DNA from: Kribbella albertanoniae | GTDB taxonomy: Bacteria; Actinomycetota; Actinomycetes; Propionibacteriales; Kribbellaceae | DNA length: 47,056 bases | Assembly: GCF_004348455.1 (NCBI RefSeq) | Contig: NZ_SMKA01000033.1 | Location: 1-47,056 of the forward strand | Reading direction: 5' to 3' | Shown: piece by piece, positions 15,993 through 23,564 of the stretch | How positions within the stretch are numbered: the first letter of the stretch is position 1 | How the letters are laid out: every line of letters begins with the position of its first letter | Translations under genes and position numbers: made by a program | Notes under the pieces: model-generated | The model's database searches: none | Seen by the model: only the letters and a program-made list of their open reading frames with translations | What the model was told of the DNA's origin: nothing

Positions 15993-17125
15993 TGCGGATC
16001 GCATTGCTCAGCTACTCGACCAAACCGCGGGGCGGTGTCGTGCACACGCTGGCCCTGGCGGAGGCGCTCGCTTCGGTGGGGCAGGACGTGACCGTGTGGT
16101 CGCTGGGGCGTGGCGGCGACACCGCGTTCTTCCGGCCGGTTGACCCGCGGGTGCGGTTGTCCGTCGTACCGTTTCCTGAGGTGGCGGAGGAGTCGGTGGG
16201 CGCGCGGATTCTGCGGTCGATCGCCGTACTGCGGGAGGCTTTTGACGGTTCTGCGTACGACGTCGTGCATGCGCAGGACTGCATCAGCGCGAACGCGGCC
16301 GGGCGGTGTGTGCGGACCGTTCACCACCTCGACAACTTCAGCACGCCCGAACTCGCTGCCTGCCACGAACGGGCCATCGTCGAGCCCGTTGCCCACGTCT
16401 GCGTCTCGGCCGCCGTCGCCACCGAGCTGGCCGACGGTTGGGGGATCAAGGCAACTGTCATCCCCAACGGCGTGAACGCCGCCCGCTTCGCCGCTGCGGC
16501 ATCGGATGCTCCGGATGCGGTCGCTCGCCGCGCGGACTGGCGCTCCCGCCTCGGTCGCTACATCCTCACCGTCGGCGGCATCGAACCGCGCAAAGGCTCG
16601 CTCGATCTCCTGCAGGCTTATGCGTTGCTGGCGGACCCGTCGGTGCGCCTCGTCATCGCGGGCGGCGAAACCCTGTTCGACTACCGTTCCTACCGAGCCA
16701 CCTGGGACGCCACCGCGCGCTCCCTGGGCGTCTCGCCGGTCGTCCTCGGCCCGGTCGACGACGACCTCCTCCCCGCCCTGGTCGCCGCCGCCGATGTCTT
16801 CGCCTTCCCGTCGATCAAAGAAGGCTTCGGCCTGGCACCCCTCGAAGCCCTCGCCGCCGGCGTCCCCCTCGTCGTCTCCGACCTCCCCGTCTTCCGCGAA
16901 ATCTTCGGCCCAACCGCCACCTACGCAGCCACCCCACCAGCCCTGGCCCAAGCCCTCCAATCCGCCCTGACCCCGGACCGCGCTCCCACCCCGCCGATCT
17001 CCGACGACGCGCTCACCACCTCAGCCGCCGACCGCCGTACCGCGGGCCGAGCCCTCGCCGCCACCTACACCTGGCCGGCCGCCGCCCAGGCCCACCTCGC
17101 CTTCTACAAAACCCTGACCCGCTAA
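15992..17125 (+). CDS. MSMEG_0565-type family 4 glycosyltransferase
   Basis: A 377-residue GT-B fold glycosyltransferase. It begins MRIALLSYSTKPRGGVVHTL. The donor-site region FPSIKEGFGLAPLEALAAGVP carries the EX7E motif of GT4 retaining enzymes, and GIEPRKGSLDLL is typical. It is the last gene of the cluster, coupled to the pseudo-nitrilase by a 1-base overlap. A glycosyltransferase at this position is a known feature of the cluster and implies the product is glycosylated. The acceptor is unknown. Confidence 0.88.
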   Translation: MRIALLSYSTKPRGGVVHTLALAEALASVGQDVTVWSLGRGGDTAFFRPVDPRVRLSVVPFPEVAEESVGARILRSIAVLREAFDGSAYDVVHAQDCISANAAGRCVRTVHHLDNFSTPELAACHERAIVEPVAHVCVSAAVATELADGWGIKATVIPNGVNAARFAAAASDAPDAVARRADWRSRLGRYILTVGGIEPRKGSLDLLQAYALLADPSVRLVIAGGETLFDYRSYRATWDATARSLGVSPVVLGPVDDDLLPALVAAADVFAFPSIKEGFGLAPLEALAAGVPLVVSDLPVFREIFGPTATYAATPPALAQALQSALTPDRAPTPPISDDALTTSAADRRTAGRALAATYTWPAAAQAHLAFYKTLTR

Positions 17126-17163
17126 CCCAGCCGCCGCCTCCCGGCGCCGCGCACATGTCCAGG

Positions 17164-17192
17164 CCCACCAGTTCCTGTTCACTGTTGGTGGG
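17164..17192. terminator. Hairpin downstream of the Nit1C-like cluster
   Basis: CCCACCA at 17164-17170 pairs with TGGTGGG at 17186-17192 across a 15-nt loop, 38 bp after the glycosyltransferase stop. It is a plausible but weak terminator with no T-run. Confidence 0.35.
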
Positions 17193-17283
17193 GAACACCG
17201 CCGCTGCTCGCCGCCCCGCCGCACGCTCGTGGGTGGGCCCCTAGGCCGGTTAGTTAGGGCTGTCCGCACAAGCTGGTACGACG

Positions 17284-17336
17284 TTGAGCACGGGTCAACC
17301 ATGCTCGCGGCCGCACGATGGTTGATGCGTGCTCAA
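17284..17336. repeat. Palindromic repeat element, copy 1
   Basis: The 19-bp arm at 17284-17302 (TTGAGCACGGGTCAACCAT) and the arm at 17318-17336 (ATGGTTGATGCGTGCTCAA) are inverted repeats with two mismatches in the middle. This leaves two perfect 8-bp stems separated by a small internal loop. A near-identical element starts 74 bp further on. Confidence 0.85.
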
Positions 17337-17357
17337 GGCGGGGTGGTCGGCGCGACC

Positions 17358-17411
17358 TTGAGCACGGTTCAACCGTTTCGGCGGGGTAGCAGATGGTTGA
17401 TGGGTGCTCAA
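17358..17411. repeat. Palindromic repeat element, copy 2
   Basis: Arms at 17358-17376 (TTGAGCACGGTTCAACCGT) and 17393-17411 (ATGGTTGATGGGTGCTCAA) repeat the design of copy 1 with the outer 8-bp stem unchanged. The two elements are separated by 21 bp and lie in the same orientation, like a REP/BIME pair. Function unknown. Confidence 0.85.
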
Positions 17412-17510
17412 AGTGACTCCTGGCCCGCGTTGCCTGGGGTTGCCGGGCTCTGGCTGGGGAAGCCGAGGTCCCGTCGCCTGACCAGTGACCGGGGCAATGA
17501 TGCGGGGTTG

Positions 17511-17531
17511 ACCTTGACACTGTGACAAGGT
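17511..17531. promoter_or_regulatory. Probable MerR-family operator
   Basis: ACCTTGACAC-T-GTGACAAGGT is an inverted repeat with 9 of 10 positions paired, directly after TTGACC at 17508-17513, a possible -35 element. MerR proteins bind such dyads inside unusually long promoter spacers. The operon it precedes encodes a MerR regulator, so autoregulation is likely. It ends 27 bp before the proposed start at 17559. Confidence 0.7.
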
Positions 17532-17558
17532 CTTCACTGGAGGCCGGAGGTGATCACC

Positions 17559-18236
17559 GTGAGTGCGGTGGAGAGGTTCGTCGAGGTGTTGGGTGCCGGG
17601 GATTCGTCGGCGCGGTTGCGGGCGGCTATGACGGTTGGGTCGGAGCCGGGGCTGGTGGAGGCGTTGCTGGTGCGGTGCGCGGTGGAGCCGGACTTCTTCG
17701 TGCGGGACATGCTGACCTGGGCATTGATGCGGCAGCCGGTGGAGTTGACGGTGCCGAAGGTCCTGGCCGAGCTGCAGTCGGGGAACGCGCAGGCGCGTAG
17801 TCAGGCGTTGCACACGCTGTCGAAGCTGGGTGTGCCGAGCACGTGGACGGCGATCACGCCGGAGCTGCTGCGGGATCCGGACGACGAGGTAGCGCGGACG
17901 GCTTGGCGGGCGGCCGTCGTACTGGCGCCGTTCGAGGAGCGGGAGGCGTTGGCCGCTGAGTTGGCCACGCAGCTCGGGCGTGGCGATCGGATGGTGCAGC
18001 TGAGTCTGAGCCGGGCGCTCGTTGCGCTCGACGACCTCATCGAGCCGTACCTGCAGCCGGCACTGACTCACGCCGAACCTGCTGTTCGTCAGCACGCCCG
18101 GGCGACGCTGATGTTGCTGCGGGACCCGGATGCGGCGTTTGCGGCGGATGTCGAAGCGGCGAAGCGGATGGATGCGCTCGGCCCGGAGAAGGCGGCCCAG
18201 GCGGAAGCTCACAAGGAGGCACAGGCCGCGTGCTGA
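17559..18236 (+). CDS. HEAT-repeat protein
   Basis: About 225 residues of paired helices of the HEAT/PBS-lyase-repeat type: FFVRDMLTWALMRQPVELTV, AQARSQALHTLSKLG, DDEVARTAWRAAVVLAP and AEPAVRQHARATLMLL. There is no enzyme motif or signal peptide, so it should be a cytoplasmic scaffold or binding protein. I choose the GTG at 17559 (MSAVERFVEVLG) because GGAGG at 17546-17550 lies 8 nt upstream; the GTG at 17550 is in frame but overlaps that site. The last 7 bases overlap the MerR-HEAT gene, so the two are co-translated. Confidence 0.8.
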   Translation: MSAVERFVEVLGAGDSSARLRAAMTVGSEPGLVEALLVRCAVEPDFFVRDMLTWALMRQPVELTVPKVLAELQSGNAQARSQALHTLSKLGVPSTWTAITPELLRDPDDEVARTAWRAAVVLAPFEEREALAAELATQLGRGDRMVQLSLSRALVALDDLIEPYLQPALTHAEPAVRQHARATLMLLRDPDAAFAADVEAAKRMDALGPEKAAQAEAHKEAQAAC

Positions 18237-19201
18237 TCGGTGAAGTGGCGCGCCGCTCGGGGGTGAGTAGCCGGATGCTCCGGCACTACGACTCCCTCGG
18301 GCTGGTGCGCCCCACCGGGCGTACCGTCGGCAACTATCGCGAGTACTCCGCCGACGACATCCGCCGGATCTTCCACGTCGAGAGCCTGCGTTCACTCGGC
18401 CTGTCCTTGCGCGAGATCGGCCAGGCGCTGGAAGACCCGACCTTCGCCCCGGCGGCCCTGGTCAGCGACCTGATCCAGCGCACCGAGGACCGCCTGCACC
18501 GCGAGCAGGAGCTGCTCGAACGCCTCCGCACGGTCGACGCGTCCGCACCGTCCGGCTGGGAAGACGTACTGCGCATCATCGAGCTCCTGCACTCCCTCGA
18601 CTCACCCAACGCCGCCCGCCGCCAGCAGGCGGTGCTGGCTCCGCGCGACGACGTACCGGTCCCGACCGAGGTCCTCGCCAAGGCGATCCTGACTGAGTCG
18701 AATCCGAACGTCGCCGGCGCCCTCCGCTGGGCCCTCGCCCGCGCGGAGGGTGGTGTGGCGAGTCTCGCGCCCGGGCTGCAGTCAGAAGACGTCGAGGTAC
18801 GGCGTCGCGCGGTGCAGGCGCTGGTCGAACTGCCCGGCGCGGATGCAACCGCCGTACTGGAAGGCGCACTGGACGATGACGACCCGATCGTCCGCAAGCA
18901 CGTAGCCCTTGCCTTAGGCAACCGAGGTGTCGTGGCAGCGATCCCAGCACTGGTTGGCCTGATCGTCGAGGGAATCAACGACGTGGAGGCCGCCGAGATC
19001 CTCGGCACTCTCGCCCAGGACCCCAGCGTGATCACCTCCCTGACCGACGCGTTGGCGGTCTCCGAGTCGGCTGCGCGGATCCGCCTCACCCAAGCGCTGG
19101 CCGAGTTACCTGCCCCGCTCGCCGACGACGTTCTTCGTCAACTGACCAACGACTCCGACCGCGTTGTCGCCATGCTCGCCAACGCACTCCTGAAAGGCTG
19201 A
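18230..19201 (+). CDS. MerR-family regulator fused to HEAT repeats
   Basis: A 323-residue fusion. Residues 1-110 are a MerR winged helix and coiled coil (LIGEVARRSGVSSRMLRHYD, TVGNYREYSADDIRRI, SLRSLGLSLREIGQALED). Residues about 125-323 are HEAT repeats (SPNAARRQQAVLA, SNPNVAGALRWALARAEGGV, SEDVEVRRRAVQALVELPGA, DDPIVRKHVALALGNRGVVA). The HEAT part replaces the small-molecule or metal domain of classical MerR proteins, and I see no conserved Cys sensor. The GTG start has AAGGAGG upstream. Partnership with the stand-alone HEAT protein and the downstream kinase is inferred from overlap and spacing. Confidence 0.85.
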   Translation: MLIGEVARRSGVSSRMLRHYDSLGLVRPTGRTVGNYREYSADDIRRIFHVESLRSLGLSLREIGQALEDPTFAPAALVSDLIQRTEDRLHREQELLERLRTVDASAPSGWEDVLRIIELLHSLDSPNAARRQQAVLAPRDDVPVPTEVLAKAILTESNPNVAGALRWALARAEGGVASLAPGLQSEDVEVRRRAVQALVELPGADATAVLEGALDDDDPIVRKHVALALGNRGVVAAIPALVGLIVEGINDVEAAEILGTLAQDPSVITSLTDALAVSESAARIRLTQALAELPAPLADDVLRQLTNDSDRVVAMLANALLKG

Positions 19202-19203
19202 CG

Positions 19204-19698
19204 ATGGCTCCCCGACTCGTCCTGCTCTGCGGTACGGCGTTCTCCGGCAAGAGCACGGTCGCCCGAACCGTGGCGCCCCGGCTGGCCGCCACCGTCGTCA
19301 GCCTCGACGAGATCAACGCCCGCCGCGGCCTGTGGGGCGGCGACGGGATCCCGGTCGAGGAGTGGATCCGCACCAACACCGAAGCTCATGCCGAGACCCG
19401 CGCCCTGCTCACCGCCGGTACGTCGGTAGTCGTCGACGACACCAGCTCCCCGCGCTTCCTCCGCGACGGGTGGCGCGCACTGGCGGCTGATGTGGAGGCC
19501 CAGTTCACACTGCTCTACCTGGACATCGACCACGCCACGATCCTGGCCCGCCGAGCCGCCAACCAGACCAGCGGCAAGCGCCAGGACGTCACCGACGAAG
19601 TCCTCACCCAACACCTAGCCGACTTCGACCCGCCCGGCCCCGACGAGAACCCGGTCCGCCTCAGCTCAATTGACCTGGAGTCCTGGTCGGCGCAGTGA
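19204..19698 (+). CDS. P-loop (zeta-toxin/AAA-type) small-molecule kinase-like protein
   Basis: A 164-residue ATP-binding protein with Walker A in LLCGTAFSGKSTVARTVAP, VVSLDEINAR after it and VVVDDTSSPRFLRDGWRALA as the Walker-B-like strand, then a lid with ARRAANQTSGKRQDVTDEVL. It looks like the zeta-toxin/gluconate-kinase group that phosphorylates a small molecule or nucleotide sugar. Only 2 bp separate it from the MerR-HEAT gene, and no antitoxin-like gene is visible. Its 3' end overlaps the convergent diguanylate cyclase gene by 38 bp. Confidence 0.78.
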   Translation: MAPRLVLLCGTAFSGKSTVARTVAPRLAATVVSLDEINARRGLWGGDGIPVEEWIRTNTEAHAETRALLTAGTSVVVDDTSSPRFLRDGWRALAADVEAQFTLLYLDIDHATILARRAANQTSGKRQDVTDEVLTQHLADFDPPGPDENPVRLSSIDLESWSAQ

Positions 19699-20989
19699 CC
19701 ACCTGGTTGCGCCCGGCCTCTTTCGCCGCATAGGTAGCGGTATCGGCCGCCATCAGCAGTACGTCGAGACTGTGGCCGGCCGCCGGGTACGTCGCCGCAC
19801 CGATCGAGCAGGTCAGTCCGTCGACCAGTGTGGTCCCGGTCGGCGCGGTCACGCTGATGACGAGGTTGGCAATGCGATGCCGGATGCGCTCTGCCGTGCG
19901 CAACGTGTCGTCTGCGTTGGTGTTCGGGAGCAGGATCGCGAACTCCTCACCACCGAGCCGCCCGACCAGGTCATCGGTCCGGATCTCGTGCTTCAGCTCA
20001 GCCGCGATCGTCTTTAGCACCTGGTCGCCTGCCAGATGGCCATGAGTGTCGTTGACGGTCTTGAAGTGGTCGAGATCCAGATACAGAACCCCAAGCGAGG
20101 CATTGGCATTCTGCGCACGCTCGAGTTCCTTGGCGGCGATCTCGTGCCAGAACATCGTGTTCGCAAGACCGGTGTTGGAGTCGGTGCGCGCCGCAAACTG
20201 GAATTGCCCGACAAGTAGCGCGCGATGTAGTCCGAGAACCGTGATCAGCAAAGCCACCGTCAGCCAGGGCTGATAGACCAGTAGAACAGCACTCGTCGTG
20301 CCGAGGCCGAGAGCGCCGGCGACGATGAACTGATCCGAAAGCTGTCCCAATGCTTTGCGGGCGTTGGCCTCGGGGTTGCTCAGCAGCACCGCGCCGACAA
20401 CGAGGGAATAGTTGATGAGCCAGTAAGCAAGTGCTGCGGCGGTTACAGCGACGAGGCCGATCGCACCGCCTGCGTAGCTGAGTTGATTGCCGGGGTTGAT
20501 GGTGCGCAGACACATGACGGCTACTGCTGAGCCGAGGACCACCGTGGCGGCAGAAAACGCAGCGCGGTGAGGCGCGGTTCGCCGCAGCCGTGCCCAGGAG
20601 TGGAGATAGCTCAAGGTGATGACTGCGATCGCCAGCAGGGGTGGCAGGATCAAGATGCCGGCGAAGATCCACATCGACTTCAGATTCACGTAGGTGGAGC
20701 CTTCGGCCGCGACCAGCCGGAGCCGCTCGATCTCGCGGCCGGCCTCGATATGGATCGCCGACCCGACCATCAGGACAGCAAACCGAACCCAGTCGCCCGG
20801 GGCCATCTCAACGTCGCCGAAGGCAACGCCGATCACCACGAGTGCTAGCACATCGACGGCCAGAACGTACCCCAGAACTGCAGTAGGAGCCGTCCACAGT
20901 GACCATCGGGAAGGAACCCAGGCAGCCGCAGCAGAATCGTTGTCACGACGGCGTCTGCGCCGCAGCCTCCAATGGCGGATACTCAGCAT
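19661..20989 (-). CDS. Membrane-anchored GGDEF diguanylate cyclase
   Basis: A 442-residue protein that should make cyclic di-GMP from GTP. The basic N-terminus (RHWRLRRRRRR) precedes six to seven hydrophobic segments, and the C-terminal 170 residues are a GGDEF domain. The active site reads GGEEF (346-350), which is catalytically competent, and an inhibitory RxxD site (RTDD, 337-340) lies five residues before it. LGVLYLDLDHFKTVNDTHGH is the usual GTP-binding region. I take the ATG at 20989, preceded by GGGGAA; a GTG at 21010 would add seven residues. It is convergent with, and overlaps, the kinase gene. Confidence 0.9.
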   Translation of the reverse strand: MLSIRHWRLRRRRRRDNDSAAAAWVPSRWSLWTAPTAVLGYVLAVDVLALVVIGVAFGDVEMAPGDWVRFAVLMVGSAIHIEAGREIERLRLVAAEGSTYVNLKSMWIFAGILILPPLLAIAVITLSYLHSWARLRRTAPHRAAFSAATVVLGSAVAVMCLRTINPGNQLSYAGGAIGLVAVTAAALAYWLINYSLVVGAVLLSNPEANARKALGQLSDQFIVAGALGLGTTSAVLLVYQPWLTVALLITVLGLHRALLVGQFQFAARTDSNTGLANTMFWHEIAAKELERAQNANASLGVLYLDLDHFKTVNDTHGHLAGDQVLKTIAAELKHEIRTDDLVGRLGGEEFAILLPNTNADDTLRTAERIRHRIANLVISVTAPTGTTLVDGLTCSIGAATYPAAGHSLDVLLMAADTATYAAKEAGRNQVVTAPTRTPGQLS

Positions 20990-21137
20990 TAACGTTTCCC
21001 CCAGCCCCACTCGTCCTCACCTTCAGAGTAAACGCGGCATCACCCAATGTCACTGCGTTGGCCCTGATCGTGGTGCCGAGCCCGAGCCCCCGGGAGGGAG
21101 GTGCGTCGCGATGCGGACCAACGATTGGCCGTGATCC

Positions 21138-22355
21138 TCAGATGGCGGCTCGCCGGTACCCTCGGGCGGCACCGGCGGCGTAGACCACGCCGAGTACCCC
21201 AGCGACGGCCACGACCATGGCCGGTTTCCAATGATCCGCCGCCGCCCCGGCGACCAGGATCCCCATCCCCTGAGCAACCACCAGCGCAGTGCGGGCCAGG
21301 CCGATCACCTGTCCCCGCTGCGCATCAGGAATCTCCTGCACGAAGGTCGCTTGCGCGAGCGGCATGAAGCAGGCACACATTCCCGAGACCATCCACAGCA
21401 CGACCGTCACCCACAACCCCGGCTGGAAGACGCATCCGATCAGTACGGCGCAGGTGCCGATCGCGAGCGGGCCCATCATCGCCATCCGGCGCGCCGGGGC
21501 GATTCGTGATGCCGCGAGGATGCCGACGACCTGGCCGGCCGGGTTCGCGGCGAACAGGATGCCGGCGGCGATCGGGCCGCCTCCGACAGAGACGGCGTAC
21601 GGCGTGGCCAGTCCTTCGACGGTGATGTAGAAGCCGGGCACGCAGATGAGGGCCAGCAGGTAGCGCAGTCTGCGGTTGTTCCAGACCAGTCGGGCGCCTG
21701 CGACCAGGGAGCCCCACCAGCTCGGTCGGGCGGTCGGGTCGTCGCCCATCGGGACAGGACGTTCCCGCACGCCGAAGCGCAGTAATACGGCCGAGACCGC
21801 AAAAGACAGCGCGTTGAGGGCCAGCGCCTGGCTGGAGCCGAGCAGCGCGACGATGGTGCCACCGGCCACGAAGCCGGCCAGCTGAGCGGCTTGAACGGTG
21901 ACCGTGGACAGACCGACGGCCGCCCGGTAGGTGTCCCCGGTCATCAGCGTCGCGAGGAACGCCGTACGGGCTGACTGGAAGGGAGCCGCGAGCAACTGCA
22001 CCGCGACGAGCAGCACGCACAGGATCCACAGCGGTGTGCCGGGGATCGCCATCATGGCGACCAGCACCGCGCGAGCGGCATCGCAGCTCACCATGATCTG
22101 GCGGCGAGGGAAGCGGTCGGCCAGCCCGCCGAGCAGCGGCCCGCTGACGACGTCCGGCAACATTGTCAGTGCATAGGTCAACGCGGACAGGCCCGCGGAG
22201 CCGGTGCGGTCGAACACCAACACCGCGAGCGCGACCCGAGCCAACTGGTCCCCGATGACCGAGCCGACCAGTGCCAGCCACGACCACCTGAACTCGGCAT
22301 CCGCGAAGACCTCCGCGTACGTCGCAGAGCGTTCAGGCTGGCCGGGGCGGGACAT
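21138..22355 (-). CDS. MFS transporter
   Basis: A 405-residue protein with about 12 hydrophobic segments. The loop LLGGLADRFPRRQIMVSCDA is the MFS signature between helices 2 and 3. It resembles the drug-efflux-like group often described as enterobactin exporter or DHA3-type in actinobacteria. It lies 54 bp after the Gfo/Idh gene on the same strand, but a GC-rich hairpin (22380-22393) in the gap suggests separate transcription. The substrate is unknown. Confidence 0.85.
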   Translation of the reverse strand: MSRPGQPERSATYAEVFADAEFRWSWLALVGSVIGDQLARVALAVLVFDRTGSAGLSALTYALTMLPDVVSGPLLGGLADRFPRRQIMVSCDAARAVLVAMMAIPGTPLWILCVLLVAVQLLAAPFQSARTAFLATLMTGDTYRAAVGLSTVTVQAAQLAGFVAGGTIVALLGSSQALALNALSFAVSAVLLRFGVRERPVPMGDDPTARPSWWGSLVAGARLVWNNRRLRYLLALICVPGFYITVEGLATPYAVSVGGGPIAAGILFAANPAGQVVGILAASRIAPARRMAMMGPLAIGTCAVLIGCVFQPGLWVTVVLWMVSGMCACFMPLAQATFVQEIPDAQRGQVIGLARTALVVAQGMGILVAGAAADHWKPAMVVAVAGVLGVVYAAGAARGYRRAAI

Positions 22356-22379
22356 GAATCACAACGTACTGACTATGGC

Positions 22380-22393
22380 CGCGCCCCGGCGCG
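22380..22393. terminator. GC-rich hairpin after the second sugar operon
   Basis: CGCGCC at 22380-22385 and GGCGCG at 22388-22393 pair perfectly around two bases, 17 bp downstream of the Gfo/Idh stop at 22410. It is a plausible terminator for the operon 28051-22410, although there is no T-run. Confidence 0.4.
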
Positions 22394-22409
22394 TCGTACC
22401 GGTGAGCCG

Positions 22410-23564
22410 TTACCGCTTCGAAGCCATCGCCTGGTCGATGGCGTCCTGCGGTACGTCGCCGTGCAGGGCTCGGTAGAACGGGTGGCCAGGGGTCAGGTCG
22501 GCGCGCTGGACCGTCGTACCGGTGAGGGCCGAGGCGTAGAGCGCGGTCACGAACTCCATCGTCGGCCGCGTGCTCGCCAGCGTGGTGTCGTGGGTGCGGC
22601 CGGCCAGCAGGTCGTCGACCAGCCGCCCGAGTTGAGCCGCGTGGTTGCTCGGTACGTCGTCCCCGGCCGATGCCGCCCACGGGTCGGTGTCTGCAGCAAC
22701 GAGGTCGGTACGGCGGACGCCCGGATCGAGCCCGAGCGTCGCAGCGCGCGCCGCGTCCGGGACGGGCGTGAACTTCCAGTCCGTGTCGGAGTAGCCGTAC
22801 AAATGATTGACCTCGAGCGAACCGCCGGTCGTGTCGATGCGGATCCGGCTCAGCTCGTGGGGTGACAGCAGGCTGTTGATCACGGTTGCCACTGCACCGC
22901 TCTCGAAGATGACCGAGGCCATCGACACGTCCTCGAACTCGACCGGCCGATCCAGCCGGAGGGCAGTCGCGGTCATCGACTTCCAGGGACCGAGCAGATG
23001 CAGCAACAGGTCGATCTGGTGGATGCCGTGGCCGAGGGTCGGCCCGCCACCCTCGCCGACCCAGGTCCCACGCCACTCCGGATCGAAGTAGCTGACTGGG
23101 CGGAACCACAGGGTCTCGCAGACGGCGACCTGCGGCTTCCCCAGCGAGCCGTCGGCCAGCAGCGACGCGGCCCGCCGGCCACCCGATCCGTGCCGATGCT
23201 GGAAGACGACGTACACCGAGCCGGCACTGGCCGCTTCGGCCGCGGCCACTGCATCCATCTCGGCCAGATTCAGGACCGGCGGCTTCTCCAGCAGGACGGA
23301 CTTGCCGGCGGCCAGGACCTCGATGGCGATCTCGGCATGACTGCCTGGGGGAGTGGTGACCGAGACGAGGTCCGGATCAGTTGCCGCCAGCAACTCGGTG
23401 ACACTGGCGAACGGCTTACCGCCGTACTTGTGGGCGTGCTCCTCCGCCTTGTCAGGAACGATATCCGCCACACCGACGAGCGATGCCGGGGCAGCGGCGT
23501 ACGACCGGATGTGGCTGCGGCTGATGTTGCCGCAGCCAACGATCGCGACCTTGAGAACCGTCAT
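22410..23564 (-). CDS. Gfo/Idh/MocA family oxidoreductase
   Basis: A 384-residue NAD(P)-dependent dehydrogenase with a canonical Rossmann motif (LKVAIVGCGNISRSHIRSY), the catalytic Lys in SVLLEKPPVLN, and GGPTLGHGIHQIDLLLHLLG in the catalytic domain. The start ATG overlaps the stop of the upstream oxidoreductase (ATGA). It is the last gene of the LplB/YtcP-type importer operon and probably oxidises or isomerises the imported sugar. Confidence 0.88.
   Translation of the reverse strand: MTVLKVAIVGCGNISRSHIRSYAAAPASLVGVADIVPDKAEEHAHKYGGKPFASVTELLAATDPDLVSVTTPPGSHAEIAIEVLAAGKSVLLEKPPVLNLAEMDAVAAAEAASAGSVYVVFQHRHGSGGRRAASLLADGSLGKPQVAVCETLWFRPVSYFDPEWRGTWVGEGGGPTLGHGIHQIDLLLHLLGPWKSMTATALRLDRPVEFEDVSMASVIFESGAVATVINSLLSPHELSRIRIDTTGGSLEVNHLYGYSDTDWKFTPVPDAARAATLGLDPGVRRTDLVAADTDPWAASAGDDVPSNHAAQLGRLVDDLLAGRTHDTTLASTRPTMEFVTALYASALTGTTVQRADLTPGHPFYRALHGDVPQDAIDQAMASKR

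Larger units (their letters stand above)
17126..17558. other. Gene-free interval with palindromic repeats
   Basis: A 433-bp stretch between the Nit1C-like cluster and the HEAT/MerR operon. I see no convincing gene: short open frames here are arginine/proline-rich or read through the repeats. It contains a hairpin (17164-17192), two copies of a 53-54-bp palindromic element (17284-17336 and 17358-17411) and a MerR-type dyad (17511-17531) next to the downstream operon. Confidence 0.8.

Noticed and set aside
17284..17411. CRISPR array.
   Set aside because: There are only two units, each internally palindromic over its full length, with no unique spacers of constant size and no cas genes.
19204..19698. 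Zeta-type toxin of a toxin-antitoxin pair.
   Set aside because: No small antitoxin-like gene is adjacent. The upstream partners are HEAT and MerR-HEAT proteins, so a toxin call is not supported.
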